A DNA stretch of 64,000 nucleotides from Natronohydrobacter thiooxidans (GTDB taxonomy: Bacteria > Pseudomonadota > Alphaproteobacteria > Rhodobacterales > Rhodobacteraceae), in contig NZ_MJAP01000019.1 in the NCBI RefSeq assembly GCF_001884735.1, positions 1-64,000 of the forward strand, given 5' to 3'. Numbering within the stretch: the stretch's first letter is position 1; each line of letters begins with the position of its first letter. A program made the position numbers and the translations under genes. The notes below the pieces were generated by a model. It was not told where the DNA came from. It did not search any database and saw only the letters and a program-made list of their open reading frames with translations. Shown piece after piece: positions 38,818 to 47,044 of this stretch.

Positions 38818-39378
38818 TCAGCTTTCTGCAAGGGTCCAGTCGCGGGACAGAAGGCGCTTGCGCGCCTCTTGCCGGACGGGGGTGAAACCCTGTTTCTGAT
38901 ACTGGATCAGCGCGCGCGGGTGATCGAGCGTGCAGGTATTCACGCTCAGACAACTCACGCCCTCGCGCGCCCAGCCGGTCAGGATCGCAGTGCGCAGCAT
39001 CCATGTGCCAAGCCCGCGCCCGACCGCTTGCGGGACCAGCCCGAAATAGGCCAGATCACAGGTCGCGCCCGCGCGCCAGTCCAGCAGGAAAAACCCCTGC
39101 GGCCAGCCGTGATCGATCAGCGTGTAAAGCGCCACATCGGGACTTGCGAGCCAATCCGCGATTTCCGCATCCTCGGAGGCATGCAGATCGGTCCAGGCAT
39201 AATCGCGCCCGACCGCATCATAGAGCGCGCGGAAATACCACACCGGCGGGGTTTCGGCCCTAAGCAGCGCGCCGGTCATGCCTGCAGGTGTCGCGGGCCA
39301 GTCATAGCCTGGCCGCGCGGCCATTTCGAGATATGTCACCGTGTAATCGACGGTTTCGCCTGCGCGGTAGGTGGTCAT
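38818..39378 (-). CDS. GNAT-family acetyltransferase
   Basis: A 186-residue GNAT with acetyl-CoA motif A in YFGLVPQAVGRGLGTWMLRTA and a C-terminal NTCTLDHPRALIQYQKQGFTP motif B. The acceptor is unknown. The ATG at 39378 overlaps the stop of the upstream sulfurtransferase gene by 4 bp (ATGA), and the aminotransferase starts 8 bp after it, so it is the middle gene of a three-gene operon. Confidence 0.85.
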   Translation of the reverse strand: MTTYRAGETVDYTVTYLEMAARPGYDWPATPAGMTGALLRAETPPVWYFRALYDAVGRDYAWTDLHASEDAEIADWLASPDVALYTLIDHGWPQGFFLLDWRAGATCDLAYFGLVPQAVGRGLGTWMLRTAILTGWAREGVSCLSVNTCTLDHPRALIQYQKQGFTPVRQEARKRLLSRDWTLAES

Positions 39379-40220
39379 CCGATCTCGACCTTCAAATCGG
39401 GGAACTGGCCCCATTCCGACCATGATCCGTCATAAAGCGCATGCGCCCGGTGGCCGAGGATTTCCAACCCGAGGCTGAGCACAGCGGCGGTGATGCCCGA
39501 CCCGCAGGTGGTTATGATCTGGCGCTCCAGATCGACGCCCGCAGCCTCGAAAGCCGCGCGCAGATCATCGCCGCGCTTCATCGTGCCATCCGCGTTCAGA
39601 AGCTGGGTGAAGGGCAGGTTCAGCGCGCCGGGCATATGGCCTGCGCGCAATCCCTCGCGCGGCTCTGGCGCATCGCCGCGAAAGCGCTCGGCGGAGCGCG
39701 CATCGAGGATCTGCCAGTCGCGCAGTTTCACCGCGGCGGCGACCTGGCTTACATCCTTGACCAGATGATTCTGGCGCTGGACCGTGATATGGCGCTCGCG
39801 CAGGACCGGGGGCATATCCTCGACCGCGCGCCCCTCGGCCTGCCATTTCGGGAAGCCGCCATCGAGTACCGCCACATCCGTCTTGCCCATCAGCCGGAAC
39901 AGCCACCAGACGCGGGCGGCGGAAAACAGGCCCATCCCGTCATAGACCACCACCTGATGCCCGTCGCCCACGCCCATGGCGCGCATGCGGGACATGAATT
40001 TCTCGACCGGCGGCGCCATATGCGGCAGGTTCGAGCGCGTGTCGCTGATCTCGTCGATATCGAAGAAGCGCGCGCCCGGAATATGGGCGTTCTGATATTC
40101 AGCCCGACCGTCGCGGCCCATTTGCGGCAGGTAATAGCTTGCATCAAGGACACGCAGATCCGGGTCGTGCAGATGCTTTTCCAGCCAGTCTGTCGACACA
40201 AGTGTTTTCGGATCGTCCAT
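39375..40220 (-). CDS. sseA: 3-mercaptopyruvate/thiosulfate sulfurtransferase (two rhodanese domains)
   Basis: A 281-residue protein with tandem rhodanese domains. The inactive N-terminal domain includes VLDASYYLPQMGRD and HIPGARFFDIDEISD; the active C-terminal domain has the cysteine loop CGSGITA, which fits 3-mercaptopyruvate rather than thiosulfate sulfurtransferases. It transfers sulfane sulfur from 3-mercaptopyruvate to cyanide or thiols. The ATG at 40220 (MDDPKTLVS) is preferred to an upstream in-frame start. First gene of the operon with GNAT and aminotransferase. Confidence 0.9.
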   Translation of the reverse strand: MDDPKTLVSTDWLEKHLHDPDLRVLDASYYLPQMGRDGRAEYQNAHIPGARFFDIDEISDTRSNLPHMAPPVEKFMSRMRAMGVGDGHQVVVYDGMGLFSAARVWWLFRLMGKTDVAVLDGGFPKWQAEGRAVEDMPPVLRERHITVQRQNHLVKDVSQVAAAVKLRDWQILDARSAERFRGDAPEPREGLRAGHMPGALNLPFTQLLNADGTMKRGDDLRAAFEAAGVDLERQIITTCGSGITAAVLSLGLEILGHRAHALYDGSWSEWGQFPDLKVEIG

Positions 40221-40330
40221 CAGACACCCCCAGTCCTGAATCCTGTCCCTACCCCTAAAGGTGCGAAAGCGGGCTGACAAGACGACAGCGGGGCTTTCGC
40301 GCCTGCGCGCTTTGGCCTAGTCAGGGGGCC

Positions 40331-41410
40331 ATGAGTCTGATTGCGCAATATGATGCCCTTGTCGAGGCGGGCAAGCTACGCCCCGATGCCGCCCAGCGCG
40401 GAGCCATGGCGCTGTTCGACCCGATCCTTGACTATCTGGCGAAGCCCGCCGCGAAAGCCAGTGGGCTGCGCGGGCTTTGGGGGCGCAGGGCGGTCGAGCC
40501 GCCGCCGGGCCTGTATCTGTGGGGCGGTGTCGGGCGCGGAAAATCCATGCTGATGGATCTGTTTGTGGCCCATGCGGGCGATGTGCCAAAGCGCCGGGTG
40601 CATTTTCACGCCTTCATGCAGGAAATCCATGCCGGGCTGCACGAGGCGCGCCAACGCGGCGTCGAGGATGCGCTGGCCCCGGTGGCCGACAAGGTGGCGG
40701 GCGAAGTGCGGCTGCTGGCCTTTGACGAAATGCAGATCACCGATATCACTGATGCGATGCTGGTGGGGCGGCTTTTCGAGCGGCTGATCGCGGCGGGCGT
40801 GGCGATTGTCACCACCTCGAACCGGGTGCCGGATGATCTGTACAAGAACGGGCTGAACCGCGCCTTGTTCCTGCCCTTCATCGAGATGATCAAGTCCCGG
40901 ATGGTGGTGCATGAGCTGGTTGCGGAAACCGATTACCGCCAGCAACGTCTGGCGGGCGCGCAGGTGTTTTTCACGCCTGCGGGCGCTGCTGCGCGTGCAG
41001 AGATGGCGCGGATCTGGGATGAACTGACGGGGCATGATCCGGGCACACCCCTGCGTCTGCAGATGAAAGGGCGCGAGATCGTGGTGCCGAAGGTGCATAA
41101 CGGGGTCGGGCGGGCCACATTCTGGGATCTGTGCGGGCAGCCGCTGGGACCGGGGGATTATCTGGCCATCGCACAGGCGCTGCGGGTGCTGATGCTGGAT
41201 GACATCCCCTATCTCTCGGCCTCGAATTACAACGAGGCCAAACGTTTCGTGACCATGATCGATGCGCTTTACGAGGGCCGGGTGCGGCTGATCGCCTCTG
41301 CGGCGGCGGAACCGGAGCGGCTCTATACCGAGGGCGAAGGCACCTTTGAATTCGAGCGCACGGCCAGCCGGTTGCGCGAGATGCAGGGCGCCGACTGGGC
41401 CGAGGGCTGA
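40331..41410 (+). CDS. zapE: cell division protein ZapE (AFG1-like ATPase)
   Basis: A 359-residue AAA-type ATPase of the ZapE/AFG1 family, associated with the Z-ring during constriction in E. coli. Walker A is in YLWGGVGRGKSMLMD and Walker B in LLAFDEMQITDITDAM, followed by the sensor-1 region VTTSNRVPDDLYKNGL. The C-terminal SASNYNEAKRFVTMIDALYEGRV is characteristic. In Rhodobacterales it is often near mdh/suc genes, which are not seen here. Confidence 0.92.
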   Translation: MSLIAQYDALVEAGKLRPDAAQRGAMALFDPILDYLAKPAAKASGLRGLWGRRAVEPPPGLYLWGGVGRGKSMLMDLFVAHAGDVPKRRVHFHAFMQEIHAGLHEARQRGVEDALAPVADKVAGEVRLLAFDEMQITDITDAMLVGRLFERLIAAGVAIVTTSNRVPDDLYKNGLNRALFLPFIEMIKSRMVVHELVAETDYRQQRLAGAQVFFTPAGAAARAEMARIWDELTGHDPGTPLRLQMKGREIVVPKVHNGVGRATFWDLCGQPLGPGDYLAIAQALRVLMLDDIPYLSASNYNEAKRFVTMIDALYEGRVRLIASAAAEPERLYTEGEGTFEFERTASRLREMQGADWAEG

Positions 41411-41483
41411 GGGGCTGCCGCGCGGTTGCTGCGTTGCGAGGGTTCGGGTGCGTCCCGCAGGCGGGTCTGCACGGGTTGCCGGG

Positions 41484-42197
41484 TCAGGGCGCGCGTCTTT
41501 GCGCGATGCCGTGCAACGCTTCACGCAGGCCCGAGACCGGCATGGGGGCTTCGGACAGGCGCAGCGCGGTTTCCAGATGCTCCAGATGATGGGTCATCTC
41601 ATGGCTGGCGCGCGATTCGTCGCGCGCCTCGATTGCGGCGAGAATACGGTCATGTTCATCCGGGCCACAGGTCTGGGTGGCCTGTGTCTGATACATCGCC
41701 GTGATCAGCGATGTGCGGATTGTCAGCGTTCGCAGGATTTTCAGAAGCAACTCGGCTTCGGCCAGCCGCGCGATCAGCATGTGAAATTCGCCGGACAGGC
41801 GAATCACGGCTTCGCTGTCGCCGCGCGCATGGGCGGCGCGTTCCTGTGCGATATGGTCGCGCAGGATGGCGATATCTTCCGGTTTGGCACTGCGACACAG
41901 GCGCGTGACCAGTCGCTGCTCGATCGCCAGTCGGGCAGAAAAGGCGTCCTGCGCGTCATCGACGCTGGGTTCGGCAATGCAGGCCCCGCGATTGGGATAG
42001 ATCGTCACCAGCCCGTCCTGTTCCAGAATCGCAAGTGCCTGACGCACGCGCGCGCGGGTGGTGCCGAAAATCTCGGTCAGTTCCTCTTCCTTCAGCCGCG
42101 CGCCGGGGCGCAGCGTGCGCTGCACGACAGCAAGCCAGATCCGGTCACAGATCTGGTTGATGACCTCATTCGTCGTGCTGTGCGAAATCCAAGGCAT
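41484..42197 (-). CDS. GntR-family (FadR/FCD subgroup) regulator, module A
   Basis: A 237-residue regulator. The N-terminal winged helix includes LRPGARLKEEELTEIFGTTRARVRQALAILEQDGLV, here with TRARV in place of the usual S-R-T/x-P-V-R recognition pattern. The C-terminal FCD ligand domain keeps metal-type histidines (EFHMLIARLA, EMTHHLEHLE). It is divergent from a hydantoin racemase gene with two overlapping palindromes between, and it probably also governs the ABC importer ending at 43135, whose upstream region has a third palindrome of the same core. The ligand may be a hydantoin, an amino acid derivative or a peptide. Confidence 0.88.
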   Translation of the reverse strand: MPWISHSTTNEVINQICDRIWLAVVQRTLRPGARLKEEELTEIFGTTRARVRQALAILEQDGLVTIYPNRGACIAEPSVDDAQDAFSARLAIEQRLVTRLCRSAKPEDIAILRDHIAQERAAHARGDSEAVIRLSGEFHMLIARLAEAELLLKILRTLTIRTSLITAMYQTQATQTCGPDEHDRILAAIEARDESRASHEMTHHLEHLETALRLSEAPMPVSGLREALHGIAQRRAP

Positions 42198-42278
42198 ATC
42201 GGATCCTCATTCGACAAACGTCATATCGGTATAACGTGCGGATGACAAAGGCTTTGCACTGGCACCCAAGGTCATATA

Positions 42279-42306
42279 ATATTGTTGACAATATCGTTGA
42301 CAATAT
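42279..42306. promoter_or_regulatory. tandem overlapping operators of module A regulator
   Basis: ATATTGT-TG-ACAATAT (42279-42294) is a perfect 7-bp-arm palindrome. A second copy, ATATCGT-TG-ACAATAT (42291-42306), has one mismatch, shares four bases and is shifted by 12 bp. The TTGT-NN-ACAA core suits FadR/FCD-type GntR proteins. They lie 63 bp before the racemase start and about 80 bp before the regulator start. Confidence 0.7.
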
Positions 42307-42368
42307 TGCCTCGTGGGATTTGCCACGCTACACTGATAGGATGCTCACTTCTGACTGAAGGGACAGTC

Positions 42369-43115
42369 ATGCAGCTTTTTGTTTATAATCCGAATTCCAG
42401 TCGTGAAATGACCGCCCTGATCGCGCGGTCGGCCGAAGCTGCTGCGAGCCCCGGTAGCCATATCGTAACCGACTGTGCCCGCCCACCGGTGCCGCCCAGC
42501 ATCGAAGGGTATCATGACGAAGCCGTCGCGGTTCCGGCGATGCTGGATGCGCTGCGCCGGGCCGAGGCAGAGGGCGCGCAGGCTCATGTCATCGCCTGTT
42601 TCGACGATCCCGGCATTGGCGCTGCGCGCGAGGTGGTGGCCGGGCCGGTCATCGGCATCGCACAGGCGGCGATGCAGGTGGCGAGCGTTCTGGCGGCGCG
42701 GTTTTCGGTCGTCACCACCCTGCCCCGCGCCATTCCCATCATCGAGGATCTGGCCCTGCGCTATGGCGTGTCGCATGGATTGCGGCGCGTGCGGTCGGTC
42801 GATCTGCCTGTTCTGGGGATTGAGGCCGACCCGGAGCGCGCGAAATCCCTGCTGCGCGGCCAGATCATTGCGGCGCGCGATGAGGATGGGGCCGAGGCGG
42901 TGATCCTGGGTTGTGCGGGCATGTCGGATATGTGCCATGCACTCTCTGCCGAAACCGGCCTGCCGGTCATCGACGGGGTGCATGCCGCCGTCCGGCTGGC
43001 CGAGGCGATGGCGGGGGGCGGCTACCGGACCTCGAAGGTAGGCGCCTATAGCTGGCCGCGTGACAAGTCGGGGGATCTTGTGCACACAACGCCCCTGCGC
43101 CGCCCTGCCGAGTGA
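42369..43115 (+). CDS. hydantoin racemase (Asp/Glu racemase superfamily)
   Basis: A 248-residue enzyme of the Asp/Glu/hydantoin racemase family. The two expected catalytic cysteines are present, Cys77 in VIACFDDPGIGAAREV and Cys182 in VILGCAGMSD; hydantoin racemases carry the pair near 76 and 181. It would interconvert D- and L-5-monosubstituted hydantoins, supplying a stereospecific hydantoinase and carbamoylase; neither is in the window, so an allantoin-like or other ureido compound is also possible. The ATG at 42369 has AAGGGA upstream. It is converging on the ABC importer operon. Confidence 0.85.
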   Translation: MQLFVYNPNSSREMTALIARSAEAAASPGSHIVTDCARPPVPPSIEGYHDEAVAVPAMLDALRRAEAEGAQAHVIACFDDPGIGAAREVVAGPVIGIAQAAMQVASVLAARFSVVTTLPRAIPIIEDLALRYGVSHGLRRVRSVDLPVLGIEADPERAKSLLRGQIIAARDEDGAEAVILGCAGMSDMCHALSAETGLPVIDGVHAAVRLAEAMAGGGYRTSKVGAYSWPRDKSGDLVHTTPLRRPAE

Positions 43116-43124
43116 CAGGGCGGC
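43099..43124. terminator. hairpin between convergent racemase and importer genes
   Basis: GCCGCCCTG (43099-43107) pairs with CAGGGCGGC (43116-43124); the 8-nt loop contains the racemase stop codon. There is no U-tract on either side, but its position between two convergent stops suggests a shared 3' end. Confidence 0.5.
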
Positions 43125-43134
43125 ACCGGAAGCA

Positions 43135-44127
43135 CTAACCGGCATCTTGCAAGGCAGTCTGATCGAGCCTGCGGCAGCGCGCATGATGGCCTGCGGTGAT
43201 CTGCTCCATCCCGATCTGACCGGCGCGACAGCCCGCATCCGCGAGAAAGCAGCGCGGCGCGAAGGGGCAGCCATCGGGCAGATTGGCCAGATCCGGCGGC
43301 GCACCGGGGATGGCGTCGAGTTTCGTACCCTTCACCATCGCATCATGGGCGCGGCTTTTCAGCAGACCCAGCGTATAGGGGTGGCGCGGGTTGCGGATCA
43401 GGTCGCGGGCCGTGGCCTGCTCGACGATCTGGCCTGCATACATCACCGCGATCCGGTCCGCGACCTCGACCGCCGCGCCGATATCATGGGTGACGAAGAT
43501 GATCGACAGGCCCAGATCGCGCTGCAACTCGCGCAAGAGCAGCAGAACCTGAATCTGCACGGTGGCATCCAGCGCGGTGGTGGGTTCATCGGCCAGCAGC
43601 AGTTTCGGGCGGCACGAGAGCGCGAGCGCGATCATCGCACGCTGGCGCATGCCGCCGGACATTTCATGCGGGTAATTGTCGAGCCGCGATTTCGCGGAAG
43701 GAATGCGCACGCGGTCGAACAGTTCCAGCGCACGGGCGCGGGCGTCGTCGCGGCTGATCGGCTCATGGCGGCGGATGGTCTCCACGATCTGATCGCCCAA
43801 GGTATAGACCGGATCGAGCGCCAGAAGCGGTTCCTGAAAGATCATCGCCGCCTCGCCACCGCGAAAGGCCGATAGCTGGCGCGTGTTCATTGCCATCACA
43901 TCGCGCCCGCCGACAAGGATCTGCCCCTGCAGTTTCGAGCGTTTCTCGGGGTTCAGGCGCATCACCGCGCGCATGGTCACGGATTTTCCGGAGCCGGACT
44001 CGCCGATCAGCGCCACGGCTTCGCCCTGCGCCACGTCCAGCGAGACGTCATTGACTGCACGCACAGGGCGGGTGCCGCCGGTGAAAGTCACGCCCAGATT
44101 GCGGATAGACAGGAACGGGGCAGTCAT
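43135..44127 (-). CDS. peptide-type ABC transporter ATP-binding protein (DppD/OppD)
   Basis: A 330-residue ABC ATPase. Walker A is GESGSGKS, signature [12 protein letters not shown] and Walker [13 protein letters not shown]. The C-terminal oligopeptide/dipeptide extension contains the cysteine-rich end CPFAPRC..C..GC of OppD/DppD proteins, which can hold an iron-sulfur cluster. It pairs with the second ATPase, whose stop overlaps its start by 4 bp. Last gene of the importer operon. Confidence 0.92.
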   Translation of the reverse strand: MTAPFLSIRNLGVTFTGGTRPVRAVNDVSLDVAQGEAVALIGESGSGKSVTMRAVMRLNPEKRSKLQGQILVGGRDVMAMNTRQLSAFRGGEAAMIFQEPLLALDPVYTLGDQIVETIRRHEPISRDDARARALELFDRVRIPSAKSRLDNYPHEMSGGMRQRAMIALALSCRPKLLLADEPTTALDATVQIQVLLLLRELQRDLGLSIIFVTHDIGAAVEVADRIAVMYAGQIVEQATARDLIRNPRHPYTLGLLKSRAHDAMVKGTKLDAIPGAPPDLANLPDGCPFAPRCFLADAGCRAGQIGMEQITAGHHARCRRLDQTALQDAG

Positions 44128-45140
44128 TCGGCGGCCTCCTTGGTTGTGGGCGCGACATAGCCTGAGGCCGGATCATGCGCGTGGCAGGCGACCAGGTGCT
44201 TTTCGCCGCGTTGGGTCAGCGCCGGGTCGCGCTGCGCACAGACCGAGGCCACGATCGGGCAGCGCGTATGGAAGCGGCAGCCGGATGGCGGGTCGATCGG
44301 ATTGGGGGGATCGCCGGTCAGGGCCGGTTCCATCGTACGATTATCAGGGTCCATCGAGGGCATGGAGGACAGAAGCGCGCGCGAATAGGGATGCAGCGGA
44401 TCGTCATAGAGCGCCTCTGCATCGCCGATTTCCGCGACCTGCCCCAGATACATGACCATCACCCGGTCGGAGACAAAGCGCACCACATTCAGATCATGGC
44501 TGATGAAGATATAGGTCAGCCCGAATTCGGCCTTCAGATCCGCGAGCAGGTTCAGCACCTGCGCTTCCACGGATTTGTCGAGCGCCGAGACCGCCTCGTC
44601 AAGGATGATGATCTTGGGCCGCAAGGCCAGCGCGCGGGCGATGTTGACCCGCTGTCGCTGCCCGCCCGAAAGCTCATGCGGATAGCGGCCCGCGAAACGC
44701 GCAGGATCCAGCCCGACGCGGGTCAAGAGGTCATGGGTGCGCGACAGGGCTTCGCCCGAGGGGGTGCCATGGACACGGGCACCGAAGGCGATATTGTCCT
44801 CGATGGTCAGGCGCGGGTTCAGGGATGAATAGCTGTCCTGAAACACCATCTGCACCTGCCGCCGAAAGGCTTTGAGCGGCAGGTCCGAGCTGCCCACAAG
44901 CTTGCCCTCGAAATAGAGCGCGCCCTCGTCCGGGGTAATGAGCTGCATCAGAAGCCGCGCGGTGGTGGATTTGCCGCAGCCGGATTCGCCCACCACGCCG
45001 AGGGTTTCCCCGGCAAAGACTTCGAGATCCACCCCATCGACCGCATGGACGTTCTTCACGGTCCGGCCCAGAATACCCCCCTTGATCGGGAAGTATTTGC
45101 GCAGGCCGCGCACGGTCAGGATTGGGTTTTCCGTACTCAT
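44124..45140 (-). CDS. peptide-type ABC transporter ATP-binding protein (DppF/OppF)
   Basis: A 338-residue ABC ATPase. Walker A GESGCGKST, signature LSGGQRQRVNIA, Walker B IIILDEAVSALD (Ala-Val in place of the usual Pro-Thr after the Glu), and the C-terminal oligopeptide extension with CRFHTRCP. The ATG at 45140 (MSTENPILTV) is 4 bp inside the end of the upstream permease gene. Energises import together with the DppD-like subunit. Confidence 0.92.
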   Translation of the reverse strand: MSTENPILTVRGLRKYFPIKGGILGRTVKNVHAVDGVDLEVFAGETLGVVGESGCGKSTTARLLMQLITPDEGALYFEGKLVGSSDLPLKAFRRQVQMVFQDSYSSLNPRLTIEDNIAFGARVHGTPSGEALSRTHDLLTRVGLDPARFAGRYPHELSGGQRQRVNIARALALRPKIIILDEAVSALDKSVEAQVLNLLADLKAEFGLTYIFISHDLNVVRFVSDRVMVMYLGQVAEIGDAEALYDDPLHPYSRALLSSMPSMDPDNRTMEPALTGDPPNPIDPPSGCRFHTRCPIVASVCAQRDPALTQRGEKHLVACHAHDPASGYVAPTTKEAAE

Positions 45141-46021
45141 TGGCGCACCTCCATGGCAGAGCGTAGCCCGTCGGACAGCATGTTGAAGGAAATCGAGACC
45201 AGGAAGATCATCGCACCCGGCAGGGCCGCGACCCAGGGCTGGGCATAGATCGCCGTGCGCAGCGTGTTCAGCATCAGCCCCCATTCCGGGTTGGGCGGGC
45301 GCACGCCAAGGCCAAGGAACGAAAGCCCTGAGGCCAGGATCATGCTGACCGCGATCAGCGAGGTCGCATAGACGAAGATCGGCCCCAGCACATTGCCCAG
45401 CACATGCACGCGCACGATGGTCAGCGCCCCTGCCCCCGAGGCGCGCGCGGCCTCGATGAAATCTGACGAACGCAGACGGGTCGTGACCGATTCGGCCACG
45501 CGCGCGATGGGCGGGATGAACACCACGGTCAGCGAGAAGAGCGCATTGCCCAGCCCTGCCCCCAGCGCGCCGGACAGCGCCACCGCAAGCAGGACCGAGG
45601 GGAAGGCATAGAAGACATCGACCGTGCGCATGATCAGCGTGTTGGTCCAGCCGCCCGCATAGCCCGCGATGATGCCGATGGCAGAGCCGAGGAAGAAGGC
45701 CAGCACAACCGGCGTCACCCCCATCAGCAACGACAGTCGCCCGCCCCAGATCAGGCGCGAGAGCATGTCGCGGCCCAACTCATCCGTGCCGAGCAGATGG
45801 CCTTCGGTTCCGATGGGTTTCAGCCGGTTGATCAGCCGCCCGTCCAGCGGATCCATTGGGGCGATCAGCGGCGCGAAGATGGCGGCCAAAGCGATCAGCG
45901 CGAGCACAGCGGCCGCGGCCATCGCGGTTTTGTCGCGCATCAGGCGCTTGCCTACATTTTGCCAATACCCGGCACTGCGCACCGGATTGAGTATCGGTTG
46001 GCTCAGGGTTGCATCGACCAT
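45137..46021 (-). CDS. peptide-type ABC transporter permease (DppC/OppC)
   Basis: A 294-residue permease with six membrane segments, the N-terminal OppC-type extension and HLLGTDELGRDMLSRLIWGGR, the typical DppC segment. The coupling (EAA) loop is EAARASGAGALTIVRVHVLGN. The ATG at 46021 follows the DppB-like gene with a 4-bp gap. Confidence 0.92.
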   Translation of the reverse strand: MVDATLSQPILNPVRSAGYWQNVGKRLMRDKTAMAAAAVLALIALAAIFAPLIAPMDPLDGRLINRLKPIGTEGHLLGTDELGRDMLSRLIWGGRLSLLMGVTPVVLAFFLGSAIGIIAGYAGGWTNTLIMRTVDVFYAFPSVLLAVALSGALGAGLGNALFSLTVVFIPPIARVAESVTTRLRSSDFIEAARASGAGALTIVRVHVLGNVLGPIFVYATSLIAVSMILASGLSFLGLGVRPPNPEWGLMLNTLRTAIYAQPWVAALPGAMIFLVSISFNMLSDGLRSAMEVRQ

Positions 46022-46025
46022 GGGC

Positions 46026-46976
46026 TTACCTCTTGATGCGCGGATCAAGCGCGCTTTGCATGATATCGACCACCATATTCAGCACCACGAAAAACAGCGC
46101 CAGCACGAGGATCGTGCCTTGAAGCAGCGGCAGATCGCGCTGGAAGATGGCGGAATTCAGCAGCATTCCGGTGCCGGGCCAGCTGAACACGGTCTCGATC
46201 AGGATCGAGCCGCCCAGCAGATAGCCAAGCTGCACGCCCATGACGGCCAGCGCGGTCGGTGCGGCGTTTTTCACGACATGCATGAAGACGCCGAATTCGG
46301 ACAGGCCGCGCGCACGCAGCCCGATGACGAATTCCTGCGCAAGGATTTCCGCCACCAGCGCGCGCACGGTGCGGGCGATGATCCCCATGGGGATCACGCT
46401 CATGGTGATCGCGGGCAGCACCATATAGCTGAGATGCACCATATCGAATCTCCACTGGCTGGATCCCCCCGGCCCCGCGCCTGCGGCGGGCAACCAGCCA
46501 AGCTGCGCCGAGAAGATGATCACCAGCACCATGCCCAGCCAGTAATGCGGCACCGACACGCCAAAGACCGCTGCGGCAGAGGCGGCCTTGTCCAGCGGCG
46601 AATTGCTGAAATACCCGGCCACGAAGCCGAAGAAGCAGCCCAGCACAAAGCCGATCGCGGTTGCGACCGCCGCCAGCATCAGCGTATTGCCGACCGCGCG
46701 CATGACTTCGGTGGTCACCGGGCGCCCGGTCGCGATGGATGTACCCAGATCGCCCTGCAGCGCGCGTCCCAGCCAGAGGATGAATTGTTCAGGATAGCTG
46801 CGGTCAAACCCGTAGAGTGTCCGCAACCGGTTCTGCAACTCGACCGAGGCATCTGCAGGCAGGATCGAGATCAGCGGATCACCGGGCGAGATATGGACAA
46901 GTGCAAAACAGACCACGGAGACACCGAACAGCACGGGGGCCGTGTAGATGATCCGTCGCAAGCTATAGCCAAGCAT
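46026..46976 (-). CDS. peptide-type ABC transporter permease (DppB/OppB)
   Basis: A 316-residue permease with six membrane segments, a long periplasmic loop after the first, and the EAA loop GLRARGLSEFGVFMHVVKNAAP. It starts MLGYSLRRIIYTAPVLFGVSV. The gene lies 68 bp after the binding-protein gene, separated by a hairpin. Confidence 0.92.
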   Translation of the reverse strand: MLGYSLRRIIYTAPVLFGVSVVCFALVHISPGDPLISILPADASVELQNRLRTLYGFDRSYPEQFILWLGRALQGDLGTSIATGRPVTTEVMRAVGNTLMLAAVATAIGFVLGCFFGFVAGYFSNSPLDKAASAAAVFGVSVPHYWLGMVLVIIFSAQLGWLPAAGAGPGGSSQWRFDMVHLSYMVLPAITMSVIPMGIIARTVRALVAEILAQEFVIGLRARGLSEFGVFMHVVKNAAPTALAVMGVQLGYLLGGSILIETVFSWPGTGMLLNSAIFQRDLPLLQGTILVLALFFVVLNMVVDIMQSALDPRIKR

Positions 46977-47010
46977 TGGGCGTTCCTTTCGGCTGGGCGG
47001 AAAAGCAAGA

Positions 47011-47033
47011 GGCCCCGGACAGGATCCGGGGCC
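47011..47033 (-). terminator. intra-operon hairpin between binding-protein and permease genes
   Basis: GGCCCCGG, a 7-nt loop, CCGGGGCC, 11 bp after the binding-protein stop (minus strand), followed by TCTTGCTTTT. Such hairpins usually raise binding-protein mRNA over the membrane components by blocking exonucleases or by partial termination. Confidence 0.6.
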
Positions 47034-47044
47034 AACTGTTCAGA

